This document shows positions 17,593-26,220 of a stretch of DNA of 64,000 nucleotides, piece after piece. Under the pieces are notes generated by a model, which ran no database searches, had not been told where the DNA came from, and saw nothing but the letters and a program-made list of their open reading frames with translations. The stretch is from Halomonas sp. LR3S48 (GTDB lineage Bacteria; Pseudomonadota; Gammaproteobacteria; Pseudomonadales; Halomonadaceae): the NCBI RefSeq assembly GCF_025725665.1, contig NZ_CP107009.1, positions 1,922,001 to 1,986,000 on the forward strand. The letters run 5' to 3'. Each line of letters begins with the position of its first letter. Position 1 is the first letter of the stretch. The translations under genes were made by a program, and so were the position numbers.

Positions 17593-18540
17593 TCAAAGGA
17601 ACGGTTCCAGCTCCTCCCGGCTCATGTTGCCGCCGGTGATCACCACCACCACATCGCCTTCGGGCGGCAGCGTGACGGCTCCCTCCAACAGGGCGGCAAT
17701 GCCCACGGCGGCGCCCGGTTCCGCCATCAGCTTGGCTTGATAGAGCAGGTGGCGCATGGCGCGGCCTATGGCGGCATCGTCGACTTGCACCAGGGCCCGA
17801 GTGGTTTTGCGACACAGCGGGTAGGTGTGTTTGCCGACGATGGCTGCCCCCAGGCTCTTGGCGCAGGTTGCCACCTTCTTCAGCCGTGAGGGGGCGCCCT
17901 GCGACCAGGCATGAGCCATGCTGGCGGCGCCGCTGGGTTCCACTCCGAACACTGCCAGCTCGGGGCGCAGCGCCGCGGCGGCCGAGCCGATGCCGGCGAT
18001 CAGTCCACCACCGCCCACCGGGCAGAGAATGGCCATGGCCTCGGGCGCCTGCTCGAGGATCTCGAGCCCGATGGTGCCTTGGCCGGCGATGATGCGTTCG
18101 TCGTCGTAGGGGTGCACCAAGGTCAGGCCGCGCTCAGCCACCAGCTCATGCATCCGCTCCCAGGCGGCATTGATGTCACCATGCAGGATCACCTCGGCGC
18201 CCAGCTCGCGGCTGCCCTCCACCTTGAACCGGCTGGCGTTCTCCGGCATCACGATAGTCACCGGCACGCCAGCCTGGCCCGCCGCCCAGGCGAGCCCCAA
18301 GGCATGGTTGCCGGCCGACACCGCAGCCAGGCCGCCGGCCAGTTCCTCTCGGCTGGCGGTGCGCACCCAGTTCAGGGCACCGCGTGGCTTGAACGATCCG
18401 GTGCGCTGGAACAGCTCACCCTTCAGCCAGATGCGTCGCGCGAACCGCTCCGATAGCGCGTGGTCGAGCAGTAGCGGCGTAGGCAAGAGGGTGTCGGCAA
18501 TGAGACGTTGGGCTGCCTGCAGGCGTTCGAGCCGGAGCAT
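17593..18540 (-). CDS. Threonine/serine dehydratase-like PLP enzyme
   Basis: A 315-residue fold-type II PLP enzyme. The Schiff-base lysine lies in FQRTGSFKPRGALNW, the substrate loop is SAGNHALGLAWAA, and the phosphate-binding glycine loop is CPVGGGGLIAG. The length fits catabolic threonine dehydratase or serine racemase-like enzymes without a C-terminal ACT domain, so it should not be feedback-regulated by isoleucine. Substrate (Thr, Ser or hydroxyaspartate) is not resolved. It converges with the LysE exporter and begins 9 bp from the exoD stop on the same strand, so the two may share a transcript. Confidence 0.8.
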   Translation of the reverse strand: MLRLERLQAAQRLIADTLLPTPLLLDHALSERFARRIWLKGELFQRTGSFKPRGALNWVRTASREELAGGLAAVSAGNHALGLAWAAGQAGVPVTIVMPENASRFKVEGSRELGAEVILHGDINAAWERMHELVAERGLTLVHPYDDERIIAGQGTIGLEILEQAPEAMAILCPVGGGGLIAGIGSAAAALRPELAVFGVEPSGAASMAHAWSQGAPSRLKKVATCAKSLGAAIVGKHTYPLCRKTTRALVQVDDAAIGRAMRHLLYQAKLMAEPGAAVGIAALLEGAVTLPPEGDVVVVITGGNMSREELEPFL

Positions 18541-18549
18541 GGGCCACTC

Positions 18550-19170
18550 CTACAGCAAATTGTAGATAAGTACGAACAGGCTGGTGCCGGTGATGAGGAA
18601 GGCCAGGATCGACAGCAAGCCGTCGCGAGCCATGATCGCCAGACCAAAAAGGGTCAGGGCCACGCCGGCGATGTTGACCGTCAGCGGTATCAGCTCCATG
18701 GGGGGCATGGCCAGGGCCAGCACGAAGCACGCCAAGGCGGTCAGGCGTATGCCCTGTTTCCCCGTCATGAAGGTGATGCGAGCGTTCAGCAGCCTGTCGA
18801 CCCACCGGGCCGGCTTGTACATCCACTTGAGCCCCTTGTGGACCTTGTCGCTCGGCAGCGTGCGGTTGCGCAGCCAGCCCGGCAACCAGAAGGTGCGCCG
18901 GCCGATCAATAGCTGCGCGCAGACCAGCAGCGTGAACAGCGCCATCAGCGTGGGCACGCCGGGGATACCGCTGACGATGGGCATCAGCGTGACCAGCCCA
19001 GCCAGCAGCAGCAGCGGGCCGAATGCGCGCCGGCCGATGGCATCGAGCACCTCGTCGAAGCGGATCCGCCCCGAGGGCGTGTCGATGGATTCGATGGCGC
19101 GCATCAGCTCGACGAGATTGTGCGGTTCCGTTGCCGGCTCATCCGGTTCAGTGTCTCGTGAGGCCTGCAT
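18550..19170 (-). CDS. ExoD family membrane protein
   Basis: A 206-residue membrane protein with the ExoD family pattern: FDEVLDAIGRRAFGPLLLLAGLVTLMPIVSGIPGVPTLMALFTLLVCAQLLIGRR split over two helices, then PPMELIPLTVN and a hydrophobic C-terminal pair of helices. ExoD was named for exopolysaccharide defects in rhizobia, but its biochemical role is unknown. The ATG at 19170 has GGAG five bases upstream; an ATG at 19182 would add four residues. It is followed 9 bp later by the dehydratase gene. Confidence 0.78.
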   Translation of the reverse strand: MQASRDTEPDEPATEPHNLVELMRAIESIDTPSGRIRFDEVLDAIGRRAFGPLLLLAGLVTLMPIVSGIPGVPTLMALFTLLVCAQLLIGRRTFWLPGWLRNRTLPSDKVHKGLKWMYKPARWVDRLLNARITFMTGKQGIRLTALACFVLALAMPPMELIPLTVNIAGVALTLFGLAIMARDGLLSILAFLITGTSLFVLIYNLL

Positions 19171-19336
19171 CCTTTCTCCCATTGGCTCATCCCAGTGCTA
19201 GTACAAGACTCCTGTTGGTACACAGCATAGCGTTTATGCACCTGGTCATGCTTGTTACCAGCATCGCGGCGGATTGATCCCGATTGCTTATGCTATCGGC
19301 TTATATCCAAAGTCATAATTTCTCTCTCACGCTTTC

Positions 19337-19363
19337 TCAACTTTTCGTCCCTTTTGCCGATTG
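19337..19363 (+). promoter_or_regulatory. Flagellar sigma-28 (FliA) type promoter
   Basis: TCAACTTT (19337-19344), an 11-bp spacer, then GCCGATTG (19356-19363). The sigma-28 consensus is TAAAGTTT-N11-GCCGATAA; agreement is 6/8 and 6/8 with exact spacing. It stands 57 bp before the chemoreceptor start, where a flagellar-regulon promoter is expected. Confidence 0.7.
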
Positions 19364-19420
19364 AAAAGAGAAATAACCAAAAAAACCAAAACCCAAAACG
19401 CACCATGCAAGGGGCTAGCG

Positions 19421-21136
19421 ATGAAGAACGTATCCATCAAATGGAGCCTGACAGCGGCATTAGTGGTCCTGGTGCTGATGATCGGCTTGATCAGCGGGTT
19501 GGGGTTTTACTCCAATGCCAAGGGTGAAGCGGCCCTGCACGAACTGGCAGAAACCAACATGAAGCTGGCCGACACGGCCAACCGCGCGCAGGTGAACGTG
19601 CTGCGGGCGCAGACCTTCCTGGACCGCTACGCCAGCCTGAGCACCCAGGGCAACCCGGACAAGGCGGGTGAGAACCAGCAGTTGGCCGTGGCCGCTGTAG
19701 AAACGGCACAGCAGCGCTTCGCTGAATTCCGCGAAGTACCTCTCGATCCGGCGGATACTCGTACGCCACACGTCGCGGCCATCACCGAGGCTTACGATGC
19801 GCTTGTCAACGAGGGCCTGGTGCCGCTGCTGGATGCCGCGCCGTTCCAGGTCCAGCGCAACCAGGAGCAATTGGCCGAACTGGGCGCGCAGCTCGATCGG
19901 GCCATGGATGCTTTTATCCATTACATCGAAGAGCGCTCCATCCACGATATTGAGGCGGTCGAGACCCTGGATCGCCGCGTGGCGATCGTTGCCACGACAC
20001 TGCTGGTAGCGGCATTGGTGGCCGCCTTCCTGATTCGCATCGCCTTGATGCGTGTGGTGGTGACGCCGCTGCGGGAAGCCATTGACCACTTCGAGCGTAT
20101 CGCCGATGGCGACCTGACCGCGCGCATCGAGGATCGTGGTCGCAACGAGATCGGTCAGCTCTACAGCGCCCTGGGTCGCATGCAGGATAAGCTCAAGACG
20201 CTGGTGGTCTCGCTGCGCGAGAGCAGCGAGAACGTCTTTACCGGCGCCGGCGAAATTGCCACGGGCAGCCAGGATCTCTCGTCGCGAACCGAGCAACAGG
20301 CTGCGGCCCTGCAGGAAACCGCCTCCAGCATGGAGGAGATGGCCTCTACCGTCAGCAAGAACACTGATACCTCGATCGAGGCCGACCGTCTCTCTGCCGC
20401 GGCGTCAAAGACTGCCGAGGCCGGCGGGCAGGAGGTCGAGCGCACCGTGAAGCTGATGCGCGAGATCGCCGACAGTGCCCGGCGCATCAACGACATCATC
20501 GGCGTCATCGACTCCATCGCCTTCCAGACTAACATTCTGGCGCTGAACGCCTCGGTCGAGGCAGCCAGGGCAGGGGAGCAGGGCCGCGGCTTCGCCGTGG
20601 TGGCAAGTGAAGTGCGCTCGCTGGCCAGCCGCAGCGCGGAGTCGGCCAAGGAGATCCGCAAGCTGATCGAGGACACCACGACCCGAGTGGCCAGCGGTGC
20701 CGAGCAGGCCGAGCGAAGCGGCGAGACGATCAACGAAACCGTCGAATCGATTCGCCAGGTCAGCGCCCTGATGGGTGAGATTTCCACGGCCACGCGGGAG
20801 CAGAACAGCGGTATCGAACAGATCAACACGGCGCTGACCGAAATGGACTCGGTCACCCAGCAGAATGCCTCCCTGGTGCAGCAGACCAGTGCCGCGGCTG
20901 CCTCGCTTGAAGAGCAGGCCAGTCGCCTCGCCGCGCTGATCGCTACCTTCCGCGTCGACGAGCGGGCCACTTCGACAACGGCAAGGGTCGACCGCCAGGC
21001 CGATGCCCAGCGGGAGCAACGAGGCGGTAAGGCGAAGCAAGAGACGAGACCGCATCAGCTGGTTCGACTTACCGATCCCAAGCCGACTGGTTCACGCCAG
21101 CGCTCAGCGACCGAAGAGGACTGGAGCGAGTTTTAG
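19421..21136 (+). CDS. Methyl-accepting chemotaxis protein with CheR-tether pentapeptide
   Basis: A 571-residue transmembrane chemoreceptor. TM1 is at ~10-32, a four-helix-bundle periplasmic domain at ~33-185, TM2 at ~187-208, a HAMP domain follows, and the cytoplasmic signalling domain has the conserved tip [37 protein letters not shown] (seen in two overlapping stretches). Methylation-helix Glu/Gln pairs are present. The last five residues are D-W-S-E-F, matching the xWxxF pentapeptide that tethers CheR/CheB in high-abundance receptors such as Tar. The start at 19421 has AAGGGG upstream. The ligand is not predictable from sequence. Confidence 0.92.
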   Translation: MKNVSIKWSLTAALVVLVLMIGLISGLGFYSNAKGEAALHELAETNMKLADTANRAQVNVLRAQTFLDRYASLSTQGNPDKAGENQQLAVAAVETAQQRFAEFREVPLDPADTRTPHVAAITEAYDALVNEGLVPLLDAAPFQVQRNQEQLAELGAQLDRAMDAFIHYIEERSIHDIEAVETLDRRVAIVATTLLVAALVAAFLIRIALMRVVVTPLREAIDHFERIADGDLTARIEDRGRNEIGQLYSALGRMQDKLKTLVVSLRESSENVFTGAGEIATGSQDLSSRTEQQAAALQETASSMEEMASTVSKNTDTSIEADRLSAAASKTAEAGGQEVERTVKLMREIADSARRINDIIGVIDSIAFQTNILALNASVEAARAGEQGRGFAVVASEVRSLASRSAESAKEIRKLIEDTTTRVASGAEQAERSGETINETVESIRQVSALMGEISTATREQNSGIEQINTALTEMDSVTQQNASLVQQTSAAAASLEEQASRLAALIATFRVDERATSTTARVDRQADAQREQRGGKAKQETRPHQLVRLTDPKPTGSRQRSATEEDWSEF

Positions 21137-21174
21137 TACCTATGGGGCCTGATCGCGTGCGGCCTACGTTAATC

Positions 21175-21205
21175 AAACCCGAGCCATAACCGGCTCGGGT
21201 TTTTT
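21175..21205 (+). terminator. Rho-independent terminator of the chemoreceptor gene
   Basis: AAACCCGAGCC and GGCTCGGGTTT form an 11-bp perfect stem around ATAACC, followed by a run of T. It lies 39 bp after the MCP stop. Confidence 0.88.
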
Positions 21206-21295
21206 AGTGCAGACGGCTCGTTTCGCATTGCTCTGCGGCACACATCAGGCACACCGAGACGCTCCATGTCCTTCAGCTCAGTGTCGTTGATATGC

Positions 21296-22285
21296 TCACG
21301 CTACCGGTGGGGTCGTCATGGCCGGTTTCGGCGGCACTTCATCATCCGTGGGGCTAGGTGCCGGGCACGCCTCGGAAACCCCCGTCTCCGCGGCAAGCGT
21401 CGGCAGCCGTTCCGCCAGGAAATCGATCAGGTGGCGCACCGCCGGGCGTAGGCCGCGCCGGTACGGATACACCGCGTGCAACTGCCCTTGGGGTAGGTGC
21501 CATTGCGGTAGCAGCCAGAGCAGCTCGCCGGTTGTCAATGCCTGGCGACACATGAAGGTCGGAAGTACCACGACGCCGATGCCGGCGATGGCCGCATCGT
21601 GCAGCACGCTCATGTCGTCGGTCACGAGGCGCGGCGACAGCGAGATCGGCGTACGATTACCCTTCGGATCGGTGAACTCCTGCACGTGGCGGCCCTCCGC
21701 AAAGCGCATGGAGAGGCTCGGGAATCGCTTCAGGTCGTGCGGGTCCGCCGGCATGCCGAGGCGTTCCACCAGCCCAGGGCTGGCCACCAGCATGGCGGGG
21801 CTGGCTGCGAATCGACGCGATACCAGCGACGAATCCTCGAGGCGTAGGCGAACGCGAATGGCGAGGTCCACTCCTTCCGATACGAGATCCACCCGCCGAT
21901 TGGTGGCATCCAGCTCCACTTCCACCTTGGGGAAGCGCTCCATGAACTCGGGCAGTGCCCGCCCGAGTAGCGACTGGGAAATCGAGATGGGGCTGGTCAG
22001 CAAGACCCGCCCGCGCGGCTCCCCCTGCACCTGTTCGACAACGCTCTCAGCCGCTTCCGCCGCTGCCAGCAGATCCTGGCAGTGGGCCAGGTAGGCACGG
22101 CCGGTGTCCGTCAGGGTCAGGCGTCGCGTGGTCCGGTGAAGCAGGCGGATCTCCAGCCGCTCCTCGAGCCGAGCGATGCGGCGGCTGAGCGTGGATTTTG
22201 GCATGCCCAGGGCGTGCGCCGCCGCGGTAAAGCTGCCGTACTCGGCGACTTGGGCGAAGAAATAGAGATCGTTGAGATCTTGCAT
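21296..22285 (-). CDS. LysR-family regulator, divergent to azoreductase
   Basis: A 329-residue LysR regulator. The winged HTH (GSFTAAAHALGMPKSTLSRRIARLEERL) is followed by the substrate-binding domain of the CrgA/AaeR-like clade (RVLLTSPISISQSLLGRALPEF, SEGVDLAIRV). The C-terminus has a ~25-residue Pro/Thr-rich tail that is not typical of the family. It is divergent from azoR with a 142-bp gap containing a LysR-type dyad, so it probably controls azoR and itself in response to quinone or thiol-reactive compounds; the inducer is inference. Confidence 0.85.
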   Translation of the reverse strand: MQDLNDLYFFAQVAEYGSFTAAAHALGMPKSTLSRRIARLEERLEIRLLHRTTRRLTLTDTGRAYLAHCQDLLAAAEAAESVVEQVQGEPRGRVLLTSPISISQSLLGRALPEFMERFPKVEVELDATNRRVDLVSEGVDLAIRVRLRLEDSSLVSRRFAASPAMLVASPGLVERLGMPADPHDLKRFPSLSMRFAEGRHVQEFTDPKGNRTPISLSPRLVTDDMSVLHDAAIAGIGVVVLPTFMCRQALTTGELLWLLPQWHLPQGQLHAVYPYRRGLRPAVRHLIDFLAERLPTLAAETGVSEACPAPSPTDDEVPPKPAMTTPPVA

Positions 22286-22309
22286 GCCGCCTCTCCGTTA
22301 GGGGCTTTG

Positions 22310-22331
22310 ATTGTCTTATTATTGGAACAAT
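22310..22331. promoter_or_regulatory. LysR-type dyad in the lysR-azoR intergenic region
   Basis: ATTGT (22310-22314) and ACAAT (22327-22331) are perfect inverted arms separated by 12 bp. This is the T-N11/12-A layout of LysR binding sites. It lies between the divergent regulator and azoR genes. Confidence 0.45.
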
Positions 22332-22427
22332 GATTTCAACAAGCGCTATCTAGTTGCAGATATGGAGAACCCCTAAGGTGGCCGCAGAGGCGTCAATCAC
22401 GCCAGCCACCCATCGGAGGAGCTACCC

Positions 22428-23057
22428 ATGAAGCTGCTGCATCTGGATTCCGGCCTGTTCGAGGATCAATCCGTCACTCGCCAGCTTTCCGCTCGCATCG
22501 TCGAACGTCTGCATGCCACCACGCCCTCGCTCGATGTCGTTTACCGCGACTTGATAGCGGATGCACCCAGCCACTTGTCCGGTGAGATCCTTGCCGGCGC
22601 CGGCCTGTCAGAGGAGGAGCGCAACGCGCGTCAGCGTGAGGAGGCGGTGCTGACGGAGACGCTGCTGGAGGAGTTTCTGGCGGCCGAGGTGATCGTGATC
22701 GGTGCGCCGATGTACAACTTCACCATTCCGAGCCAGCTCAAGGCGTGGCTCGACCGCATTCTCCAGGCCGGCAAGACCTTCCGTTATACCGAAAACGGCG
22801 CGGTGGGGCTGGCCGGGGGACGCAAGGTGATCGTCGCCTCCTCGCGCGGTGGGATTTATTCGCAAGGACCGGATGTCGGCAACGACTTCCAGGAGCGCTA
22901 CCTGCGCGCCGTATTCGGCTTCATCGGCATCGACGATGTCACCGTGATCCGTGCCGAAGGCGTGGCAATGGGTGACGAGATGAGGCAGAACGCGGTGGAG
23001 ACCGCCCACGAAGCCATTGCCAAGACATTCAAGGCCACCGAGTTGGCCGAGGGCTAG
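22428..23057 (+). CDS. azoR: FMN-dependent NADH-azoreductase
   Basis: A 209-residue flavodoxin-fold NAD(P)H:quinone/azo reductase. It has the AzoR landmarks GAPMYNFTIPSQLKAWLDRI, TFRYTENGAVGLAGGRK and ASSRGGIYSQ (FMN-binding loops), and the late GFIGIDDVTVIRAEGV. It reduces quinones and azo bonds by two-electron transfer, protecting against electrophiles. A GGAGGAGC site precedes the ATG. The divergent LysR regulator is the likely activator. Confidence 0.9.
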   Translation: MKLLHLDSGLFEDQSVTRQLSARIVERLHATTPSLDVVYRDLIADAPSHLSGEILAGAGLSEEERNARQREEAVLTETLLEEFLAAEVIVIGAPMYNFTIPSQLKAWLDRILQAGKTFRYTENGAVGLAGGRKVIVASSRGGIYSQGPDVGNDFQERYLRAVFGFIGIDDVTVIRAEGVAMGDEMRQNAVETAHEAIAKTFKATELAEG

Positions 23058-23221
23058 CAAGTCCAAGCTATGCACTTCAAGTCGAGCGCCGAGGCCAGGC
23101 AGACTGTTAGACGATCTGCATGGTTTCGGCGACTATCTGCAGCCGATACGACATCCTTGATGGATACCATGGCGTTGTGGTTAGCGCATACCGCCTAGCC
23201 TTCACCCATCGAGGAATGATC

Positions 23222-24178
23222 ATGAGCACATTGAATCGCGCCCTGGCTCTTGCCGCCATGGCTCTCGCCAGCTCCGTTGCCGCCGACGCTACCCAACTCG
23301 CCAACGGTGGTGACACCACGGCGGTACCCGTCATAGCGGAACGCTCAGAAAGCTATGTGGCGACCAACGACGGTGTGAGCCTCTACTACAAGGATTGGGG
23401 GCCGCGCGACGGCCAGGTCGTCGCTTTCAGTCATGGCTGGCCGTTGAACTCCGATAGCTGGGAATCGCAGATGTTGTTCCTGGCATCGCAGGGCTATCGC
23501 GTCGTCGCCCATGATCGCCGCGGACATGGGCGCTCCAGCCAGCCGTGGGAAGGCAACGACATGGACCACTACGCCGATGACCTCGCGGCGGTGCTCGAAG
23601 CATTGGAGCTTACGGAGGTCACCCTGGTCGGTTTCTCGACAGGTGGCGGCGAAGTCGCGCGCTACATTGGGCGCCACGGCACGGATCGTGTGAAGAAAGC
23701 CGTCCTGGTGGCTGCCGTGCCGCCGCTAATGCTGCAGGCCGACAGCAACCCCGATGGCCTTCCCATCGAGGTATTCGACGGGCTGCGCCAGGCATCGCTG
23801 GAAAACCGCTCGCAGCTCTATCTGGATATCGCCTCCGGACCGTTCTTCGGCTACAACCGGCCTGGCGCCACGCCTTCCCAGGGCCTGATTCAGTCCTTCT
23901 GGGTGCAGGGCATGCAAGCGGGCCACAAGAACACCTACGACTCGATCGAAGCCTTCTCGGCGACGGATTTCCGCGACGACCTGAAGAAATTCGACGTGCC
24001 CACGCTGGTGATTCACGGCGGCGACGATCAAATCGTTCCGCTCGATACCTCGGCACGGGCATCGGCGGCACTGGTCGAGAATGCCGAGCTGATCGTGTAC
24101 GAAGGTGCGCCACACGGCCTGGCCGACACGCACAAGGAACGACTCAATCAGGATCTTTTGGACTTCCTTCGTAAATAA
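23222..24178 (+). CDS. Exported alpha/beta hydrolase (non-heme haloperoxidase type)
   Basis: A 318-residue protein beginning with a signal peptide ([21 protein letters not shown]). The ATG at 23222 has GAGGA six bases upstream; an ATG at 23216 is too close to it. The catalytic triad of the alpha/beta fold is visible: S139 in GFSTGGG, Asp in HGGDDQIVP and His in [22 protein letters not shown] and [13 protein letters not shown] match cofactor-free chloroperoxidase/perhydrolase-like esterases. Such enzymes are usually cytoplasmic, so the signal peptide is unusual. Two hairpins after the stop separate it from the convergent AraC gene. Confidence 0.83.
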   Translation: MSTLNRALALAAMALASSVAADATQLANGGDTTAVPVIAERSESYVATNDGVSLYYKDWGPRDGQVVAFSHGWPLNSDSWESQMLFLASQGYRVVAHDRRGHGRSSQPWEGNDMDHYADDLAAVLEALELTEVTLVGFSTGGGEVARYIGRHGTDRVKKAVLVAAVPPLMLQADSNPDGLPIEVFDGLRQASLENRSQLYLDIASGPFFGYNRPGATPSQGLIQSFWVQGMQAGHKNTYDSIEAFSATDFRDDLKKFDVPTLVIHGGDDQIVPLDTSARASAALVENAELIVYEGAPHGLADTHKERLNQDLLDFLRK

Positions 24179-24188
24179 GCACCGCCAT

Positions 24189-24266
24189 CTTCGGTCCCGC
24201 CGCCACAGGGCCGAAGGGGCAACACCAATGAAGCGGATGAGCGGCCCTGCGAGCACAGGGCCGCTC
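24189..24266. terminator. Two adjacent hairpins between convergent genes
   Basis: The first hairpin has stem CTTCGG/CCGAAG (24189-24194 and 24211-24216), extended by CCC/GGG pairs. The second has a perfect 11-bp stem GAGCGGCCCTG/CAGGGCCGCTC (24239-24249 and 24256-24266) with a 6-nt loop. Neither has a long T run. Their place between two convergent genes suggests bidirectional termination. Confidence 0.6.
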
Positions 24267-25101
24267 ATGCGCTTTGTGGGTCAGCCTGAAGTGACTTCAT
24301 CCAATCGCGAGGGCTGCTGCCCGTTTTGCGCCGAAAGGCCCGGGCGAGTGCCGATGGGCTTTCATACCCCACTTCGTCGGCTATCAACGCAATCGGCCGG
24401 CCCTGGAGCAAACGTTTCTGGGCCAGGCTGATTCTCCAGCTCAGCAGGTACTCAGCAGGCGTTTGGCCCATGACGGTGCGGAAGTGCGCCGCGTAGCTGG
24501 CACGGGACATGTTCGACTCGCTTGCGAGCTCGCTTACCGTCCAGGCCCGCTGCGGGGTGTTGTGCATCTGCACGAGAGAGCGAGACAGGCGTGGATCGGC
24601 AAGCCCGGCCATCATGCCGGTGGAAAGGCCTTGATGAGCCAGCAGATGCCGCAACAGCTGGATCACCAGCAGCTCGAACAGGCGGTCGAGTACCGCCTCC
24701 TTGCCACAGTTTTCTGCGGCGGCTTCCTCGAATAGCCACCTGAGTGTCTCTACCAGCATGGGCAACTCGTCCAGGGCCAGCACCAGGCGATCGGGAAGAG
24801 AAGCCGATAGCGGGTTTCTCTCGCCGCCATCGAAGGCCAGTGAGGCGCACAGAAGCTTGGCGGGGTCCGCTTCGGAAGCGATCATCGTATGCGGGAAGGG
24901 GCGTGGCAGGAACATCAGGCTCGGGCGCGTGACCAGCAGGTCCGGCGCCTTGGGGCTGCGCAAGGTGACGGTGCCGCCCTGCAGAAGGTGCAGGTATCCG
25001 TGACCAGCATCGTCGATCGACGCGACGCTGCAAACCGTGCCGCTATGGAAGAGGCGCGCCCGTACGCCGAACTGCGACAGTAACGTCGATAACCGATCCA
25101 C
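24265..25101 (-). CDS. AraC-family regulator with cupin-type sensor
   Basis: A 278-residue regulator. Residues ~1-160 form the AraC cupin_6 ligand-binding domain (YLHLLQGGTVTLRSPKAPDLL, LPRPFPHTM). Residues ~180-275 hold two HTHs (VSELASESNMSRASYAAHF; IADEVGYESPSALARAFRRKTGSSPRDW). This subgroup usually controls a neighbouring oxidoreductase or hydrolase. It converges on the exported hydrolase at 23222, and the upstream gap to the MerR gene is 86 bp. Confidence 0.83.
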   Translation of the reverse strand: MDRLSTLLSQFGVRARLFHSGTVCSVASIDDAGHGYLHLLQGGTVTLRSPKAPDLLVTRPSLMFLPRPFPHTMIASEADPAKLLCASLAFDGGERNPLSASLPDRLVLALDELPMLVETLRWLFEEAAAENCGKEAVLDRLFELLVIQLLRHLLAHQGLSTGMMAGLADPRLSRSLVQMHNTPQRAWTVSELASESNMSRASYAAHFRTVMGQTPAEYLLSWRISLAQKRLLQGRPIALIADEVGYESPSALARAFRRKTGSSPRDWMKSLQADPQSA

Positions 25102-25187
25102 TGTTGAGTCACCTCCGTATGAGTTCGTTGGCCGGCACCCCTAGCTGGGGCTCATGGTGCCAAGCGCGAGTGTTCCCGTAGTGTCGT

Positions 25188-25601
25188 TTACTGCTTGCGC
25201 CGCTCTCGAGCTGGCCTCGCGGCATGACGTAACAGGCGTTGGAAAGTCGAGCATTCCATGTGGCTCGGTGCAGGGCAGACGGCGGCATGACGCAGGCCAT
25301 CCCGCATCGCTGTCAGGTGACGAATCTTCCGGTCCAGTTCGTCGGCCTTGGCGATGAGCCGAGCACGATCGATATCGGGCCCGCCTCTGGCACCGAGCAT
25401 GGCGCCGATTTCCTCCAGGGTGAAGCCAGCGCTTTGCCCAAGCGCAATCAGCGACAATCGCTCCAGAACGTTTTCCGCAAACAGCCGCCGCAGGCCGTTT
25501 CTTCCCACCGAGCGAACGAGACCTTTTTCTTCGTAGTAACGCAGGGTTGAGGCCGGCAGGCCGGAGCGCCGGGCGACCTCTGCAATATCCAGAGTTTTCA
25601 C
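25188..25601 (-). CDS. MerR-family regulator
   Basis: A 137-residue MerR regulator with HTH (LDIAEVARRSGLPASTLRYYEEKGLV), a Arg-rich wing (GRNGLRRLF) and a dimerisation helix. The C-terminus has CPAPSHMEC, two Cys spaced as a possible metal or thiol sensor, but not the SoxR CxxCxC(x5)C iron-sulfur cluster. The GTG at 25601 is chosen because GAGG lies six bases upstream; a GTG at 25619 would fall inside the operator. It is divergent from DUF2938, and its ribosome site lies within the divergent promoter's dyad, so binding would affect both genes. Confidence 0.83.
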   Translation of the reverse strand: MKTLDIAEVARRSGLPASTLRYYEEKGLVRSVGRNGLRRLFAENVLERLSLIALGQSAGFTLEEIGAMLGARGGPDIDRARLIAKADELDRKIRHLTAMRDGLRHAAVCPAPSHMECSTFQRLLRHAARPARERRKQ

Positions 25602-25603
25602 GC

Positions 25604-25634
25604 TTGACCTCAAGTTCACTTGAATTCGTACATT
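25604..25634 (+). promoter_or_regulatory. MerR-type promoter with 19-bp spacer and dyad
   Basis: TTGACC (25604-25609), a 19-bp spacer, then TACATT (25629-25634). The perfect dyad TCAAGT-TC-ACTTGA (25610-25623) fills the spacer. An overlong 19-bp spacer with a centred dyad is the classic MerR-activated promoter layout. The dyad agrees with the SoxR box CCTCAAGTTAACTTGAGG at 15 of 18 positions. It drives the DUF2938 gene to the right. Confidence 0.8.
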
Positions 25635-25666
25635 GAAATCGTCGTGGACAAAGGGCGAGTTTCATC

Positions 25667-26170
25667 ATGCACGAAGTTAACCAAATACTCCTGCATTCCG
25701 TGGTGATTGGTATTGGCGCCACGTTGGTGATGGATGCATGGGGATGGATTCAGAAGCGTGTATTCCATGCGCCACCCCTCGATTATGCCTTGGTGGCAAG
25801 ATGGCTGGGCCACTTCTCACAAGGCAGATTCCGTCACGACCCCATCATGGCGGCTCCGCCTGTTGCCGGTGAGCGTGCCTGGGGTTGGATCGTGCACTAC
25901 GCCATCGGCATCGTCTTTGCTGCTCTTCTGAATGCTCTCTGGGGGTTGGAATGGGTGCGCAACCCCACACTGGGGCCGGCTCTGATCGTTGGTATCGGCA
26001 CTGTCATGGTTCCCTTCTTCATCATGCAGCCCGCTTTCGGTATTGGCATTGCCGGTATGCGCACACCAAAGCCAGGTATCACTCAGATAAAAAGTCTTGC
26101 TGCGCATACCTCCTTTGCCATCGGCCTCTTTCTGGCTGCGAATGCCTGGGCGCAGCTTGCCTGGCTGTAA
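25667..26170 (+). CDS. DUF2938 family membrane protein
   Basis: A 167-residue protein with about four hydrophobic segments (~8-28, ~72-92, ~103-123, ~143-163) and the DUF2938 features DAWGWIQKRVF, WLGHFSQGRF and MQPAFGIGIAG. The function is unknown. It is the first gene after the MerR-type promoter and is followed 50 bp later by an MFS drug-efflux-like transporter, which suggests a role in response to the compound sensed by the MerR protein. Confidence 0.8.
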   Translation: MHEVNQILLHSVVIGIGATLVMDAWGWIQKRVFHAPPLDYALVARWLGHFSQGRFRHDPIMAAPPVAGERAWGWIVHYAIGIVFAALLNALWGLEWVRNPTLGPALIVGIGTVMVPFFIMQPAFGIGIAGMRTPKPGITQIKSLAAHTSFAIGLFLAANAWAQLAWL

Positions 26171-26220
26171 ACATATCTCACTGCTTCGATCCAACTCGGG
26201 GCGCTTAAGGGAGAAACGAA

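Noticed and set aside
25188..25619. Calling the MerR protein SoxR
   Set aside because: The operator resembles a SoxR box, but the protein lacks the four-Cys iron-sulfur motif, so only the family name is used.
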